64,000 nucleotides of DNA from Dendrophyllia cribrosa (Eukaryota > Cnidaria > Anthozoa > Scleractinia > Dendrophylliidae): positions 15,256,982 to 15,320,981 of the forward strand of contig JAJLRJ010000009.1 in the NCBI GenBank assembly GCA_024195265.1, read 5' to 3'. The notes beneath the pieces were generated by a model. The model saw only the letters and a list, made by a program, of their open reading frames with translations, made no database searches and was not told the DNA's origin. This document shows positions 22,755 to 33,721 of the stretch, piece by piece (positions within the stretch are counted from its first letter, which is position 1; each line of letters starts with the position of its first letter). The position numbers and the translations under genes were made by a program.

Positions 22755-23626
22755 TTAAAGACATTCTAAGTCTTCTAGTTCGTTTATTCTTATTGGCCTA
22801 CCTTGAGGTGATGTTTTGACAAATATCTTGCCGTCCATTGACCATGCACTTAAAACTTCGCCGTCACGACGTTTTTGATTAGCCCGGCTCATGATCTTTT
22901 GCCGGTACGAAGTTAAATTTTCATTTATGTATATCCTATCGGATTCAACCCTAACTGCATAGGATAACCCATGGAAAAGGTTGGACACCCTGACATCCTT
23001 TAGCTTCGCTCTCGCACGATAGAGGTTCGATTTAATTTTATGACTAATAAATTTGACGATTATAGGCTTATTGCCCTTTCTATTAAGTTTATGTGAAATT
23101 TCGATATCCTGTGGGACAACATGAACATCAAGGGCCTCAGCTATTTTCAGGACAACCTCTTCTGTCGAGTCATACGCGGCTTCGGGAATTCCATGAATCT
23201 CTAAAGTGTTTTTCCTCGTATATTGTTCCAGTCGATCTTGCAGCTCGTATAGCTCCTCGATTTCCTCTTCCTGATCGCTTGATTGTTTCTTAACTGCGGC
23301 AAGCTCGTCTTCCGTCTCATCAAGCTGTTTCGATAATTTCGCCAGGGCTATCTTGAGATTCGTTGTGTCCTCATTTTGTTGTTTAACGGTAGATCGGCTA
23401 ACTCCTTGTTGATTCTCTTATTTTCCACGAGAATAATGGACACAGTTGTTTGAATATCCATAAGCATTTCTTTTATATCTCTCAGGCTGGGCTCTTCTTC
23501 TTCATCTCCTTCTGATGCATCTTCCACTTCAACTGCCGCCATATTTGCCTTCTTTGATACGCTTACTTCAGTATCTTCTGCAGAACCTCGAGCACCTCTT
23601 TTATTTTTCTTGCTTGATTTGGACAT
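22755..23626 (-). pseudogene. L1-type LINE ORF1 protein (one frameshift)
   Basis: The 5' frame (23626-23348) starts MSKSSKKNKRGARGS and has an acidic stretch. After a frameshift near 23392 the protein continues with a coiled coil (LSKQLDETEDELAAVKKQSS, QEEEIEELYELQDRLEQY), then TRKNTLEIHGIPE, the RNA-binding-fold entry, and ends at 22755 with RANQKRRDGEVLSAWSMDGK and GRPIRINELEDLECL. This is the coiled coil, RRM and C-terminal domain order of L1-like ORF1 chaperones. ORF2 begins about 200 bp downstream. Confidence 0.82.
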
Positions 23627-23769
23627 ACGGGTGGAATAGCGGTTTAACTACAAATTTCTGTACCAAAGACAGTAAATTATCTAGAAATTCAAAGTTTTGG
23701 AGACGAAGACTCTCTTTCTTCACAATGCGTGCCAACGCACAACGACCCCGCGCATGCTCTCTTGAATAA

Positions 23770-24110
23770 TAGCTATAATAAGAGGAAACCTACCAAGTTC
23801 AGCTCTACATGCCACATTTGATGCCTTATTGCTTACTTCTAGATAATGCTTGCAGAATTGTAAAGGATTTTTTCAATCTGCGAACTGTCCCAAGACTTAA
23901 AATCCGGTTTTGCGTACACACCCCATACTTCGCTATTATATGTCAAAATTGGGGAGATCATCGTGTCAAAGATTTTACTAGCCAGGAATAGGGACAATTT
24001 ACTGAAATTTGTATGTTTTCTTAGACTGAAAAGAGCGTGAAGGGCCTTCTCTTTTAACTGGTCAAGTGCCATTGAAAAGTTACCCGTTGAAGAGATTACT
24101 CACCCTAGAT
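23770..24110 (-). pseudogene. LINE ORF2 C-terminal fragment
   Basis: The frame 24072-23839 reads ALDQLKEKALHALFSLRKHT, LASKIFDTMISPILTYNSEV and WGVYAKPDFKSWDSSQIEKI. This is the region after the RT palm in cnidarian LINEs. It belongs to a different LINE copy from the ORF1/endonuclease piece at 22.0-23.6 kb. Confidence 0.75.
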
Positions 24111-24469
24111 AAGTGTAATTTTGGACAATAACAAATTAGTGGGAACTGGGGGCATGCTCCCTTGGGAAAATTGTAATTTTCAGAACCTCAAAACCACTAT
24201 TTCAGTCACTCTGGTACACAGCAAATTTTTTGGGTGCCCCCCTTTAAAGCCATATTTTTCGGCCTGGCCCCATCTAAAATCCCACCAGCCCCCACCCCAT
24301 AAATAAATGAATGGTCCTTAATCAGCAGTAATGAGTTTAATAAAGACACAACTTGGATTTATTATCCATCTTCTTTCATTTGTTTTCTCTTGGGCCAATA
24401 GGAGGCATTGTCAGGTTGACAATATGACAATGCCTGCCAGGTGGAGGATAGTAAGTCCATTCGTTGCAC

Positions 24470-25216
24470 TGGCCAAACAGCATTCAAAATAGACCATTCT
24501 CTAAACCGCAATGTCAAAATTGGATGCAACCTCTGCCTGAGTAAACTGGTCTGACATCTCCTGAGCAGGGCGATTCAAGTATATTCCTTTCAATGCACAA
24601 AGATTTTGAACAGCAAACCCTCTGTCTGCCATTAGTTCATGTTCTGGTTGAATCCACTGGACAACTCCTGACTTTTCAGTAATACTGTTATCTGATATAG
24701 ACCCTGGGTAGATATCACTGAAAAAAGACCCATTCCATGTGGTGCAATTCCAATGAGGGCTTTTCCTGTTATGGTGTTCTTGTAGTTAGAAAACATGAGA
24801 GAATTTAAATCAAAATTTGAATTCAGTACAATTAATGATCATGTCTGTGAGTCCATGTCCAGTCTTAACGAAAATGTCTGGCATCTTCTTTAGTAAAAAC
24901 CCAGCTTCAGGCTTAAGGTTAATACAAGTGAAGATTGTCTCAAGGAAAACTATCCAACCAACAAATTATCGCTGAATTGTGCTTCTCCTACTTTAAGCAT
25001 AAATGCCATCACACCCTGATGGAGGGAATGTCTACAGATTGTAAGAACTGCAAAGAGTTCTGTTGATTTATCTAGAGTTCTCTCCCCAGTACCTTTACAA
25101 TCAGGATAGATGAAAAACAATTCAGGATAGATGAGAAACAATTCGCGAGAAACAAAAAAAACCATTGTCAGTGGTAAATTATACTCCTGAATCTGTGGCA
25201 GCATGACGAACGCCAT
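24470..25216 (-). pseudogene. DDE_Tnp_4-type transposase relic
   Basis: Broken minus-strand frames give in order AVLTICRHSLHQGVMAFML, LKKMPDIFVKTGHG, IINCTEFKF, SLMFSNYKNTITGKALIGIA, then after a frameshift DIYPGSISDNSITEKSGVVQ, HELMADRGFAVQNL and SDQFTQAEVASNFDIAV. The SNYK-x-x-x-T-x-KALIG and MADRGF motifs are signatures of the DDE_4 (Harbinger/ISL2EU-like) superfamily. The first catalytic position reads NCTE where DCTE is usual. No terminal repeats were identified. Confidence 0.72.
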
Positions 25217-25380
25217 GTTTTACGTTTTGTCGCTGGTATGATGTGGTTGGGGAGGCTTAGCAGTCAATGATTTACACTGCACTGATCCTGAACACTACAC
25301 TTTAATAACATTTGCATCTTGAAACCACGGGCCTCTTTGAAAACTTTAAGTTTCAAAACTCAGACAGACCAAGTGATCAA

Positions 25381-25407
25381 TATATATATTTATATATATA
25401 TATATAA
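25381..25407. repeat. (TA)n microsatellite
   Basis: About 27 bp of nearly pure alternating TA with one T interruption. Confidence 0.85.
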
Positions 25408-25840
25408 AAGCCAACTTGTTATAAATGTTCTTTCTTTGTGTAACGGTGTATCAGGGTCACGCAATCACATTGAGTAACAGTAACAGTAATAAGAAAACTA
25501 ATATAGAAACAATCCATTTACTCTTATAATCAAACACCCTCTTATCTCCTAAAATCTTGTTGTACACGATGAAGTGGATTCTAATCACATTATATATCCT
25601 TTGATATGAAATCTAACAGAAAACAAATGGCTGTTGTACACATGCATAGCAAATCTAACGAATCTAAAATCTAAGATCTGGGCAACCTTCTATAAAACCT
25701 CGAGTTTAGGGCCCATGGCTCGTGTACGATGACTGTATTGTGATGTATTGTGTTAGGTAGTATTAGGTTGTTCCTCGCAAAGCGAGGTTAATAAATTTGT
25801 CGTCCCTCGGAAGCTGAGCCACGTGAAATCGAGCGAAAAG

Positions 25841-26630
25841 TACCGTATTTTCTCGATTAAACGCCGGACCCCGATTAAACGCCGGCCTCGTATAAACGCC
25901 GGGTCTCCGAGGCCAAGTTTGAAATAAACGCCGGGGGCGTTTGTTTGAGGTCCCGGCGTTTATTTGTGTCGAGCCAACAAGTAAAGATATTCACTAGAAA
26001 AGCACTGCTATGACACGTACTAGTATACGGTATACTGCTTTTGTAATTTTAATAAATGTTTAACGAACAAGTCTGACCTAACATTAACTGCGATGTATGC
26101 TGTACAACAACACAAAATTGAAAACATATGGCAATGTTCACGTTCCTGTTGTTATGACTGACGCACTCTCTTTCTTTTGTTGTAGTGCTCGCTGTCGTTA
26201 AAATCGCGAGGATCCCTCCAGCGTTTGTTTATTAGTTGTTTTAGTCTTGTCAAAAATTGTGCTTTCTGGGTGGCATAAATCGCGCATTGAACAGTAAAAG
26301 GGACTTCAAGGCCGCCTTGTTCCAAGTTTCTAGCTCTGTAGGTTTCCTGTCTCACTTTAGCCGAAACATTCCCTCCATGTTTTACGAAGAAGCAAAGAGT
26401 GGATGAGAGCTCGATAGGGATGTGTCCGACATTTATCTTGTCGTTATCAGGTCCATGCTCACGGTACACAGCCATCGCACAAGGATCGTACTTGTTGTTT
26501 TCTTGATAGAAAATTTTACTTCATTAATAAACGCCGGACCCCGATTAAACGCCGGCTTCAAATAAACGCCGGGTCCCCGAGACCAAGTTTGAAATAAACG
26601 CCGGGGTCGTTTAATCGAGAAAATACGGTA
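25841..26630. mobile_element. 790-bp TIR element with ATAAACGCCGG subterminal repeats
   Basis: TA at 25841 is followed by CCGTATTTTCTCGATTAAAC. The right end is its exact reverse complement before TA at 26629-26630. Each end then carries tandem ATTAAACGCCGG/ATAAACGCCGG units and a GGTCTCCGAGGCCAAGTTTG or close variant block. The TA target duplication and structured ends mark a DNA transposon. The interior contains one minus-strand frame (26475-26152), so it may be more than a simple MITE. Confidence 0.78.
26152..26475 (-). CDS. Small ORF inside the 25.8-26.6 kb TIR element, function unknown
   Basis: The frame of 107 codons starts MAVYREHGPDNDKINVGHIP, continues IELSSTLCFFVKHGGNVSAK, GGLEVPFTVQCAIYATQKAQ and ends basic (KRKRVRQS). 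The N-x-GHIP, F-F-x-x-HGG and GLEVPF spacing recalls a small multicopy cnidarian TE protein, perhaps related to the HIRAN fold; that is weak recollection. It fills most of the interior between the repeat-rich ends. No stop or frameshift breaks it. Confidence 0.4.
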   Translation of the reverse strand: MAVYREHGPDNDKINVGHIPIELSSTLCFFVKHGGNVSAKVRQETYRARNLEQGGLEVPFTVQCAIYATQKAQFLTRLKQLINKRWRDPRDFNDSEHYNKRKRVRQS

Positions 26631-28380
26631 TATTTATATATAAAAATACTTGGTGTCTGGCAGTTGCCTGGCAACAAAAATCGCGACCGCTGACAATGGC
26701 ACACCCTCATGTTTATTCATGGCGGCCGTGCCGGCGGCCGTTTACTCTTACACTCTGTGAAAAAATGTTTACTCTGTGAAACACAACCAATTTCTGATGC
26801 AAATGAGAAAGAACAGCAAACACAACAACGCTGGATTCAACAGGTGGCTGGAAATCCTTGTCCGAGAAAATTAACCACCAAAACTTCGCTGAACAGTGAC
26901 TTAAAATTCGGCGCGATCGAGCAACGAAGAGACAACGAGAGCATAGATTACAAAGACTTCCAACAGCCCAGGCACACCGTTTGACTGCGTTCAAACGCCT
27001 TGACCAGTTGCCGCCATTAGAATTCTGAAACCGATCAGCAGAGGCGACACCGACTGGAAGTGTTCAGCAAAATGATTTTGTTTGTAGATCGACGCAACGA
27101 GAGGCGGCAAGAATTACACGATCAGCTAAATACTCGTGACGATTATCTTTCATACCTGAGACGGTAGGGAAAAGCAAACACTGATTACAGGAAAGGCTCA
27201 GAGAAGAAGAGCGATTAAGAAATGTAGTTCAAATCACCGGCTTTTGCAAAAAAAAAAAGACTAAGTGGCTAAACTACTGAGAGGAAAATCAAACACTGAA
27301 AAATAATTATCTTTATAGTACACACTGTAATTTGATGTTTATTGATATTTTCACTTAGGTCACTAAGGAACTTTTTAAATGATCAAAACTACAGATCACA
27401 AAGGTGGAAATTATTTCCCAAATATACAACATTTACATGATTGTCTGTGAATGAACAGTGAGTAAAATGTGCTTTGTATACGTATACGGTATCCTATGTT
27501 TACAGCATTCTCCATAAAATAGTTCAATAAGAAATAACATTCGAATGGTTTAGTAAGTAGAATTTCTCTTTACAATTTGGATAAAAACGTTTTGTTAGGA
27601 AAAAAAACAATTTACTGTTAGCAATCATGACCATCTAATCTGTAGCAACTGTATACATGTGAGTAAACACATGACACATCAACATTACTACTTCACATTT
27701 ATTATTGGAACGGTGATCAGTATCTTAAATTTCCTCACAATATCAGTGTACGAGCAAGTACATAGATTATGCAAATTGAGAACCTGATCACCTTCAACAT
27801 GAGTTGTCTGTGGAAATTGAATACAAATTCACTGTAGTTATATGACTATTATTGACACCAGTAAGGAGAATGTACATCAACAAATTAATTTTGATTTCGA
27901 GATTTTTAAAGAGGCTAACTGGTCATGAAAGCCTAAGTCCTGGTCTCTATACATTGCTTATGGTATTTGTAGAGAATCTGTTGCTTCATCTTGAATGTTC
28001 ATATTTTGTAATCAATTTCCCATGACCTGTATCCAAAATATAGTATTGTTACTGCTGGGAGAATCTCATGCCACTTTCAGCATTGAGTTATTTTTTGGAT
28101 AACATCACTTTTCAGCAGCAGTAACCTCCTGTGATCTTAACTATTCAAGTAAATAGAGAATTGGGTTACCAATTATTTGATACCCAGTATATAGAACAAA
28201 AGCTATAACAGCATCTAAAGGGAACAGGTTAATTTGGAAGCTTCAAAAATGGAATTAAATTGAGACAATCAAAATAAACAGAAAACCACTGCATATTGTC
28301 CTGGAGCCATGTCCACAACAGTACTTAACACATCCACTTTATGACCAATTTTCCTTCTGACAAAAATTAATGAAGATAGG
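26631..28380. other. No gene recognised
   Basis: AT-rich. A plus-strand stretch around 26900-27165 reads in pieces as RDRATKRQREHRLQRL and RRNERRQELHDQLN before a GTAGGG site, which could be fragments of a basic/coiled multicopy protein, but no continuous gene could be assembled. Nothing else is evident. Confidence 0.4.
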
Positions 28381-28387
28381 TGGCGGT

Positions 28388-28412
28388 GGGGGGGGGGGGG
28401 GGGGAGGGGGGG
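28388..28412. repeat. G-homopolymer tract
   Basis: GGTGGCGGTG leads into a run of about 16 G, an A and further G. A second run of about 12 G lies at 28950-28961. There is no gene context. Confidence 0.7.
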
Positions 28413-28959
28413 AGAGGAAGGGCCTGAGGGTTGTTTGGTACCCAGTCCCATAGCAGTTACAGCAACCCACAGCTCAAAACCCAAAACTGACCAGCACCAG
28501 CTCCCATTTATTTAATTTTAGGAAGTACAATTTAAATGGAAAAGGCTAGGAACGAAAATGTCTCAACTTTAAATTTTGGGGCCATTGCCAGCAAGCAACC
28601 CAACCTCTCCATTTAAATCAGAAATTCCATCTCTCCCTCCCACATCGCTAAAATTTTGCAGTGCATCCTCCCCCGAGCTTCGCGAGGTTCTGCGAGACAC
28701 ACATTTCTAGTATTGTATTGTATTAGGTTTTATGATGTCAGTCAGTTCATCGTACATGAGCCATGACCCTAGTTTGGCGTTGGTTGACATCCATTTTCCA
28801 TTTTCCCCAGGAATTTTTGCAACAAATTTATAAATCTTTAAATTGTAATAAGTCAAATTTCTTTTCTCTTTTTCTTTTGTTTTTGTGGAAATAAAAACAA
28901 TTTGTAGGCTGAAATAATGTCAATATTAGTGATGAACCATTTTATGTTGGGGGGGGGGG

Positions 28960-29396
28960 GGCAAATAGAAAAAAACAACCTGCACAGCAACAGTAGAGAA
29001 AAACATTTGTGCACAGCAAGCCAAAGAAACGAAAAGTACAGAACAAAATCATCCTTGCATAGCTTCAAGACAAAAAAATGATGTTTAGAAAAATTGCCCC
29101 CGCCCCCATTGCTCCCAAAAGAAATAATAACAATAAGATAAAATGGTCCACCCCTTTGAACACTGAATATTATGGACAGTATCCATTCACGTCAATTGAT
29201 TAAAATTTATCCGGATATCAGAAAGGTTATAATTGTAAAAAAAACGAAGTAGGGGATGGCCTTATGCTCATCTGTGCCCTTTGTATGGTGCATGAGGTGG
29301 GTTTGGCCACCTCCCTCGAACATCCTTTATGATGCAATGGGGCATCACTTCTCTCACGTCATGTATTTGGCACCCTAGTTCTTCCTTCCTATTGAG
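28960..29396. other. No gene recognised; degenerate repeat
   Basis: Contains AAATGGTCCACCCC near 29141, which recurs reverse-complemented near 61380 (GGGGTGGACCATTT), so part is a dispersed repeat. No coding content. Confidence 0.4.
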
Positions 29397-29654
29397 TTAC
29401 ATTTCATTGTCCCAAAGACCACAGTCTTTCAGGTTACGCCAGTACGATTTATAGTCCTTGCAACGCTTTTTGCAATTCGTGATCCTTGCATGACTTCTTT
29501 CCTGTGGCTTGAATGGGGAAGAAGTGATACAAGGAGCCTGAAGACAAAAGTTGCAAGGATGGAGTGGCTCTGTCAGCTGGTCATGATCAAGTTCGTGTGA
29601 TGGTGGTGGTGGGTGCTGTTCTTGTTGTGGCTGTTCATTTCGTCTATCAAACAC
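29397..29654 (-). CDS. Cys-containing TE-associated ORF, function unknown
   Basis: The 85-codon frame reads HPCNFCLQAPCITSS, ERSHARITNCKKRCKDYKSY and WRNLKDCGLWDNEM. A C-x2-C-x4-C cluster followed by N-x-x-x-R-x3-Y-x2-W-x-x-L-x-x-x-G-x-W is typical of a multicopy cnidarian domain found with transposon-related proteins. I cannot name it. The frame has no clear start (Met is internal to a low-complexity stretch of Q, P and H) and is probably one exon or a fragment. Confidence 0.35.
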   Translation of the reverse strand: MFDRRNEQPQQEQHPPPPSHELDHDQLTEPLHPCNFCLQAPCITSSPFKPQERSHARITNCKKRCKDYKSYWRNLKDCGLWDNEM

Positions 29655-30469
29655 CTCACTGGCATTGGGGGATTTGGCTCTCGTTTACGCTTGGAACAGA
29701 GAAACACAGACGTTTTGATGCTAAAATAATATAAAAAAGTCTGACAGAAGAAAAGAAGTCCTGTTCATATCTTTGGATAAATTTTGGAGAAGTGGAAAGG
29801 AAAATAAAGCCAGTAAAATTATCCAGTGTTTTTCACAGCTGTAGTGTAAGACAACACATAATAGCGCACATTATTAGAAAAAATGTGCCAAGAAATAGGT
29901 TATGACAATGAACACAATTCTTTAGTGGGATGCAGTTTTTTATTTAGGGTTATTTGGGTCATTTAGCCTGTAATAATTCGTTTTCAATTGCATTACATTT
30001 CGGAATGCTGTGACCTAAAATATTTCAACCAGTCTGCAAGCAGGAGTGACAGGAGTCGGATTTCTTTCCAATGCAAAGCCGGCCGTTGGAGAAAAGGCGC
30101 GCGATTCGAAAAAACTGTTCCACAACGCGATCTTTCCCTTGACTCAGTGTAGGTTTCTGGCATAAATTCCCCATATAAAACTGCACTAAATGCATTCATT
30201 ACACAGGAATTGGTCATTGCAATAAAACAATAATGACTCAGAGTAGTATTCAGGAATGTGAATAAATCTATCACGTACAAACCTTTTGCTTTCTCGCCGT
30301 TCACCCACTTGATTGAAATGGCATCGCAAGCTGGCGTAGCATTGCGGATGACCTGCTATAATTCTTTTTCTTTTTCGAAAACTTCAAGAGTGAGCTGAAA
30401 AGGAGAAATATATGTTGATATAAAGTACTGGCGATACAATTGAAAGTCATTAAAACGAATAATATTTAT

Positions 30470-30885
30470 ATCACAAATGTTAACGGAAAATTCAGTGAGT
30501 GATATGGAGAAAAGCTTGAACTCCCTGACAGAAGACTTGGAAAAGGTCGAGACGGATCTGGACTCAAAAGCAGATAAAGTCAGGGTCGCAGCTTTGGAAG
30601 ATGAAATGGAAGAATTGCAAAACAGGTCAAGGAGAAACAACTTAGTCTTTTATAACATCCCAGAAAGGATGAAGGAGCAGATTGTAACTCCTTTATACAA
30701 AATTTCATTTCACACATGTGCCTTGAAACTTTATGTGGTCAGGTGGAGTTAGAACGAGTGCATCCAACACCAACTAGGATATCTTCATCCTCCAGCAGAA
30801 AACACCCAAGAAGTTAACCAAACTTTGATAAGCAACGCCAGTCGACGAAGCTTTCCAACACAGCACAAACTTTCAAAAGGCTTTT
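30470..30885 (+). pseudogene. L1-type LINE ORF1 fragment
   Basis: From 30477 the frame reads MLTENSVSDMEKSLNSLTED, LEKVETDLDSKADKV, LEDEMEELQNRSRRNNLVFY and NIPER, a coiled coil leading into the RRM of L1-like ORF1. After a frameshift the next residues give CLETLCGQVELERVH and PTRISSSSSRK. It is truncated on both sides. Confidence 0.75.
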
Positions 30886-31199
30886 ATCAGCAAAAAGGTA
30901 AACTACAACAATAAACCGAACGAGAGCACAAGGTGAGGCAAAAAACGTGCATGAGCGACGAAAGCGGCCTAACTGCTGACCTAGGTAACGCATACATAAA
31001 TACTGGAGTGTTTGCCTTTTTTCTTAAAACAAGAAGCTGTACACAGCTTGAACTTGTGGCGCCTTTAACTCGTGGCGCGTTTAACTCATTGCAGCATTAA
31101 ACCCGAGTGTTTTGAGTGCTTTTATGGAGAAACATAAGCTTGAAATTTGTCTTATCCTCCTAAGAGCCAACCCGTGAAGAAGAAATGCTAACGCGGAAG

Positions 31200-31365
31200 C
31201 CTATAGTTCATAAGCCCCCGGCTTCTATATAGGCTTCCTTGTCATTACCACCTTAAACATTTTGTAGTCTATCGTCTTTTAAGTTTTTATAAATTTCTAG
31301 TGTATTGTATTATTATTATATATTTTTTAATGTTGTTAATAGCAAATAAAATGAATGAATGAATA
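31200..31365 (+). mobile_element. LINE 3'-end insertion with (TGAA)n tail
   Basis: This segment interrupts block A and is absent from the matching copy near 58818. It starts AAGCCTATAGTTCATAAGCC and ends GCAAATAAAATGAATGAATG, a microsatellite tail as seen in CR1/L2-like LINEs. It is a severely 5'-truncated insertion. Confidence 0.6.
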
Positions 31366-31514
31366 TTGCTGTAAGCTTACGTTTTCACACTGACACGGTT
31401 CGATATATATTTTTTTTAAATGAAACGTAAGAATTTTTGACGAACAAAAAACAAAAGTACATCACTTTCATAATGTCCAGTTCGAAGAAAGAAAAAAAGG
31501 GGAAAAAGGACTTT

Positions 31515-31580
31515 TTGGAGACTCGAACTCGGGCCGCCGGGGACAAGCCACAAATTCAATCCACTGCTCTGTCGAAGAAA
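31515..31580 (-). pseudogene. tRNA-like sequence (SINE-type promoter remnant)
   Basis: On the minus strand, GAGCAGTGGATTGAATTTGT followed about 25 nt later by GAGTTCGAGTC resembles the A and B boxes of a tRNA. The cloverleaf is incomplete and no anticodon stem could be drawn. It lies inside the dispersed element at 31.0-31.9 kb, so it probably derives from a tRNA-headed SINE. Confidence 0.35.
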
Positions 31581-32139
31581 ACATGCTATTTAGCAACTAA
31601 ATTTTGTTATTTTAAGGTAGATACGCATCAAAACGTGTTTCGGTTGCAAAATCCTTTTACATCGATTTTAATGTTGCAGTAAAAACTCCAAATGCGAAAT
31701 ATCTGTAAGCTTATTGTTGTCTTTATTCGTTTACATCAAATTAATTATTGATATTGCTGGATTCACGTTGAATTCTTGTAACGAAACGTTTCATAACAAA
31801 GCATTTACTCACTAAGTTTACAGCTGATGGAAGGAGCAAGTGAGTGAGTGAATTTTATTTAGCCATCGTTACCGGTAACCCGTTCATTATGCTTTCATGA
31901 ATACACAGGTTTAAAAGTAAGACTACACTACATTCAGTAGCTGACACTTAAGCTTGATCACTATAAAGCAAACACAGAACTTGCCGGAGCAAAAATCCCA
32001 CAGGAATGAGCGGCGAACACAATATCAAACGATCTTATCCATCCATGAACGCCTTGAATTGTCTTAAAAGCGTGCAAATGTATGCTGTAGTTCTCTATCT
32101 TGCTTCTCAGTCACACACAGAGATTTTGCGGTATGTATT

Positions 32140-32720
32140 TCATGGCTGAAAGCCATATAGTCATCGACATAAACTTAAATATTACTCCCATGACTATTTT
32201 CCCTTGAGGCATGCACAAGGCCTTCAGAGCAAAATATGCCATCGAAAAATGCCTTTGAAATTTGAAGCTTCACTAAGTGCTTTCTTTTCATCTGTGGAAT
32301 TGGCTTGTAGATAAGTCTTTAAGCCTGGAATGGGAGCAGTTATTTTTGAAACAATGTGATGTCTTTGAGCATGCACATCATACTGTACATGTAATTGGCC
32401 CAGCATAACATCAACAGGGGGGCTGTTTTTAGTGTGAAGCGTTGTATTTAATGGTAAGATGTGAACAACACAAAAAAGGACCTAGCTAAAAAGTTATATC
32501 TACATAGAGAATTGACTTATGGCCATCATATCGTTGCAGCATAAGTAAGCAATGTCATTTAACTGTTCATCGGTGAATAAAATGACCTTTGGGGAATCGT
32601 AATCCAAGGAGTACGTTTGGATAAATTTTTCACCTTCCTTAGACTGCTCTTTTATCTTTTCTGTGATCTGGAAAATAGGATCCTTCTCTACCTTTCATGA
32701 CTGACACTCTTCACTTGCCT
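32140..32720 (-). pseudogene. MULE-like transposase fragment
   Basis: Minus-strand pieces in shifting frames read FIQTYSLDYDSPKVILFTDE, LNDIAYLCC, then from 32406 MLGQLHVQYDVHAQRHHIVS, ITAPIPGLKTYLQANSTDEK and KALSEASNFKGIF. The spacing of the LFTDE region, the short MLG-x-L-x-x-Q/M-x-D block and the STDEKKAL box is what I recall from multicopy anthozoan transposases with a MULE-type core. The family assignment is inference. It is truncated and has stops. Confidence 0.42.
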
Positions 32721-33460
32721 CTCGTCAGTTTTGCAGTAGCTGCCCAACAGATTTACAGTGTTAAGTCCACACCATGTTTCTTATATTTGCTGTATCACTC
32801 TCTCGGGATCTTGCTTTCCGGTTCTCCAATGAACTTAAATCTGGAAAGTTCAAGCAACGTTACAAGCATATCTGTAGAAAAACAAAGACAAGAACAATCT
32901 TACTTTTACTGAATTTAAAGGGGAATGTTTCTTAGCATTTGGTAATGGAATGCATGAGGAAACTTAAAATAAATTCATTGTGTAAATGTATGGTATAGTA
33001 CAGGCTCTCGGATAGTGTCAATAACATTTTCAACAAAAAGGAAATGCCTGAGTCTTAGGCAAGTTGAAGGACCCCTCCCAATAGGGACAAGTGGAAGTCG
33101 GTTTAATTTTGATTTCCCAGGTGTTCACTAGCTCTGGGGTGACCATTAGCACAAGAAAGATCATAGGAACAAGTACATGAGTGAAACTGACTGCATCATC
33201 ATGCAATCTTATGCAACTGCAAAAAAGTCCCCAGAAAGGGAAAACCTGGGCCAGGGTGAATAGATAAACATAGATAAATAAACCAATGAATAAAAAATAT
33301 CATAGGAGTATGCTAATGATAGTAATCTGATACGGCCTTATGCACCTAGATAGACATTGATCGATCAATCAATAGATGGACAATTATAACAAAAAAAATA
33401 TCTTGATGCTTTGATCCTTCCTTTGATTTTGAATTCTATCTTTGTTATTGATCTACATGT
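32721..33460. other. No gene recognised
   Basis: Short frames only, AT-rich. No repeats or splice-bounded frames were noticed. Confidence 0.45.
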
Positions 33461-33616
33461 TGTAACAAAATGTAGACAACAAGCGAGTCTATACAGGAGG
33501 AACTTTAATAAGCTCTGAGAGGATACACACAGGTCGACAAGGGCTAGTCCTACTTGCGATCCCTACTCCGTAGATCACGTGACGTCGAGATGACGTAATG
33601 ACAAGTTATTGTTACA
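33461..33616 (-). repeat. 3' LTR (156 bp) with adjacent polypurine tract
   Basis: On the minus strand the LTR begins TGTAACAATAACTTG and ends TTTGTTACA, so its ends are TG/CA and the terminal hexamers TGTAAC/GTTACA are inverted repeats. Directly upstream on the minus strand is AAAAGAGAAAGGA, a polypurine tract for plus-strand priming. The length is short for gypsy but within range. Confidence 0.72.
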
Positions 33617-33721
33617 TCCTTTCTCTTTTAAAAAAAAAAACTTAGTCCAAGATATCTGAGTTCCTAATGCCTATAATCACGCTAATGTCTCACGATGGTA
33701 GTCATAAACAGTTCATCCTAA

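Larger units (their letters stand above)
31020..31862. mobile_element. Nonautonomous element, right part, with a LINE-tail insertion
   Basis: Block A (31032-31199 and 31366-31535) is closely related to 58652-58976: both share AAGCTGTACACAGCTTGAAC, GAGTGTTTTGAGTGCTTT and TTTCATAATGTCCAGTT. Block B (about 31785-31862, TTTACAGCTGATGGAAGGAG then AGTGAGTGAGTG) occurs in inverted orientation at 58545-58640, directly before block A. The simplest reading is an element with block B as terminal inverted repeat, its left end preserved at 58.5 kb and its right end here. Confidence 0.5.

Noticed and set aside
26709..26984. 91-codon plus-strand frame as a gene
   Set aside because: No motif and no splice context; the neighbouring frame fits a basic multicopy protein better, and neither could be assembled.
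31515..31580. Functional tRNA gene
   Set aside because: Only A- and B-box-like words are present; stems do not pair, so it is kept as a tRNA-derived remnant.
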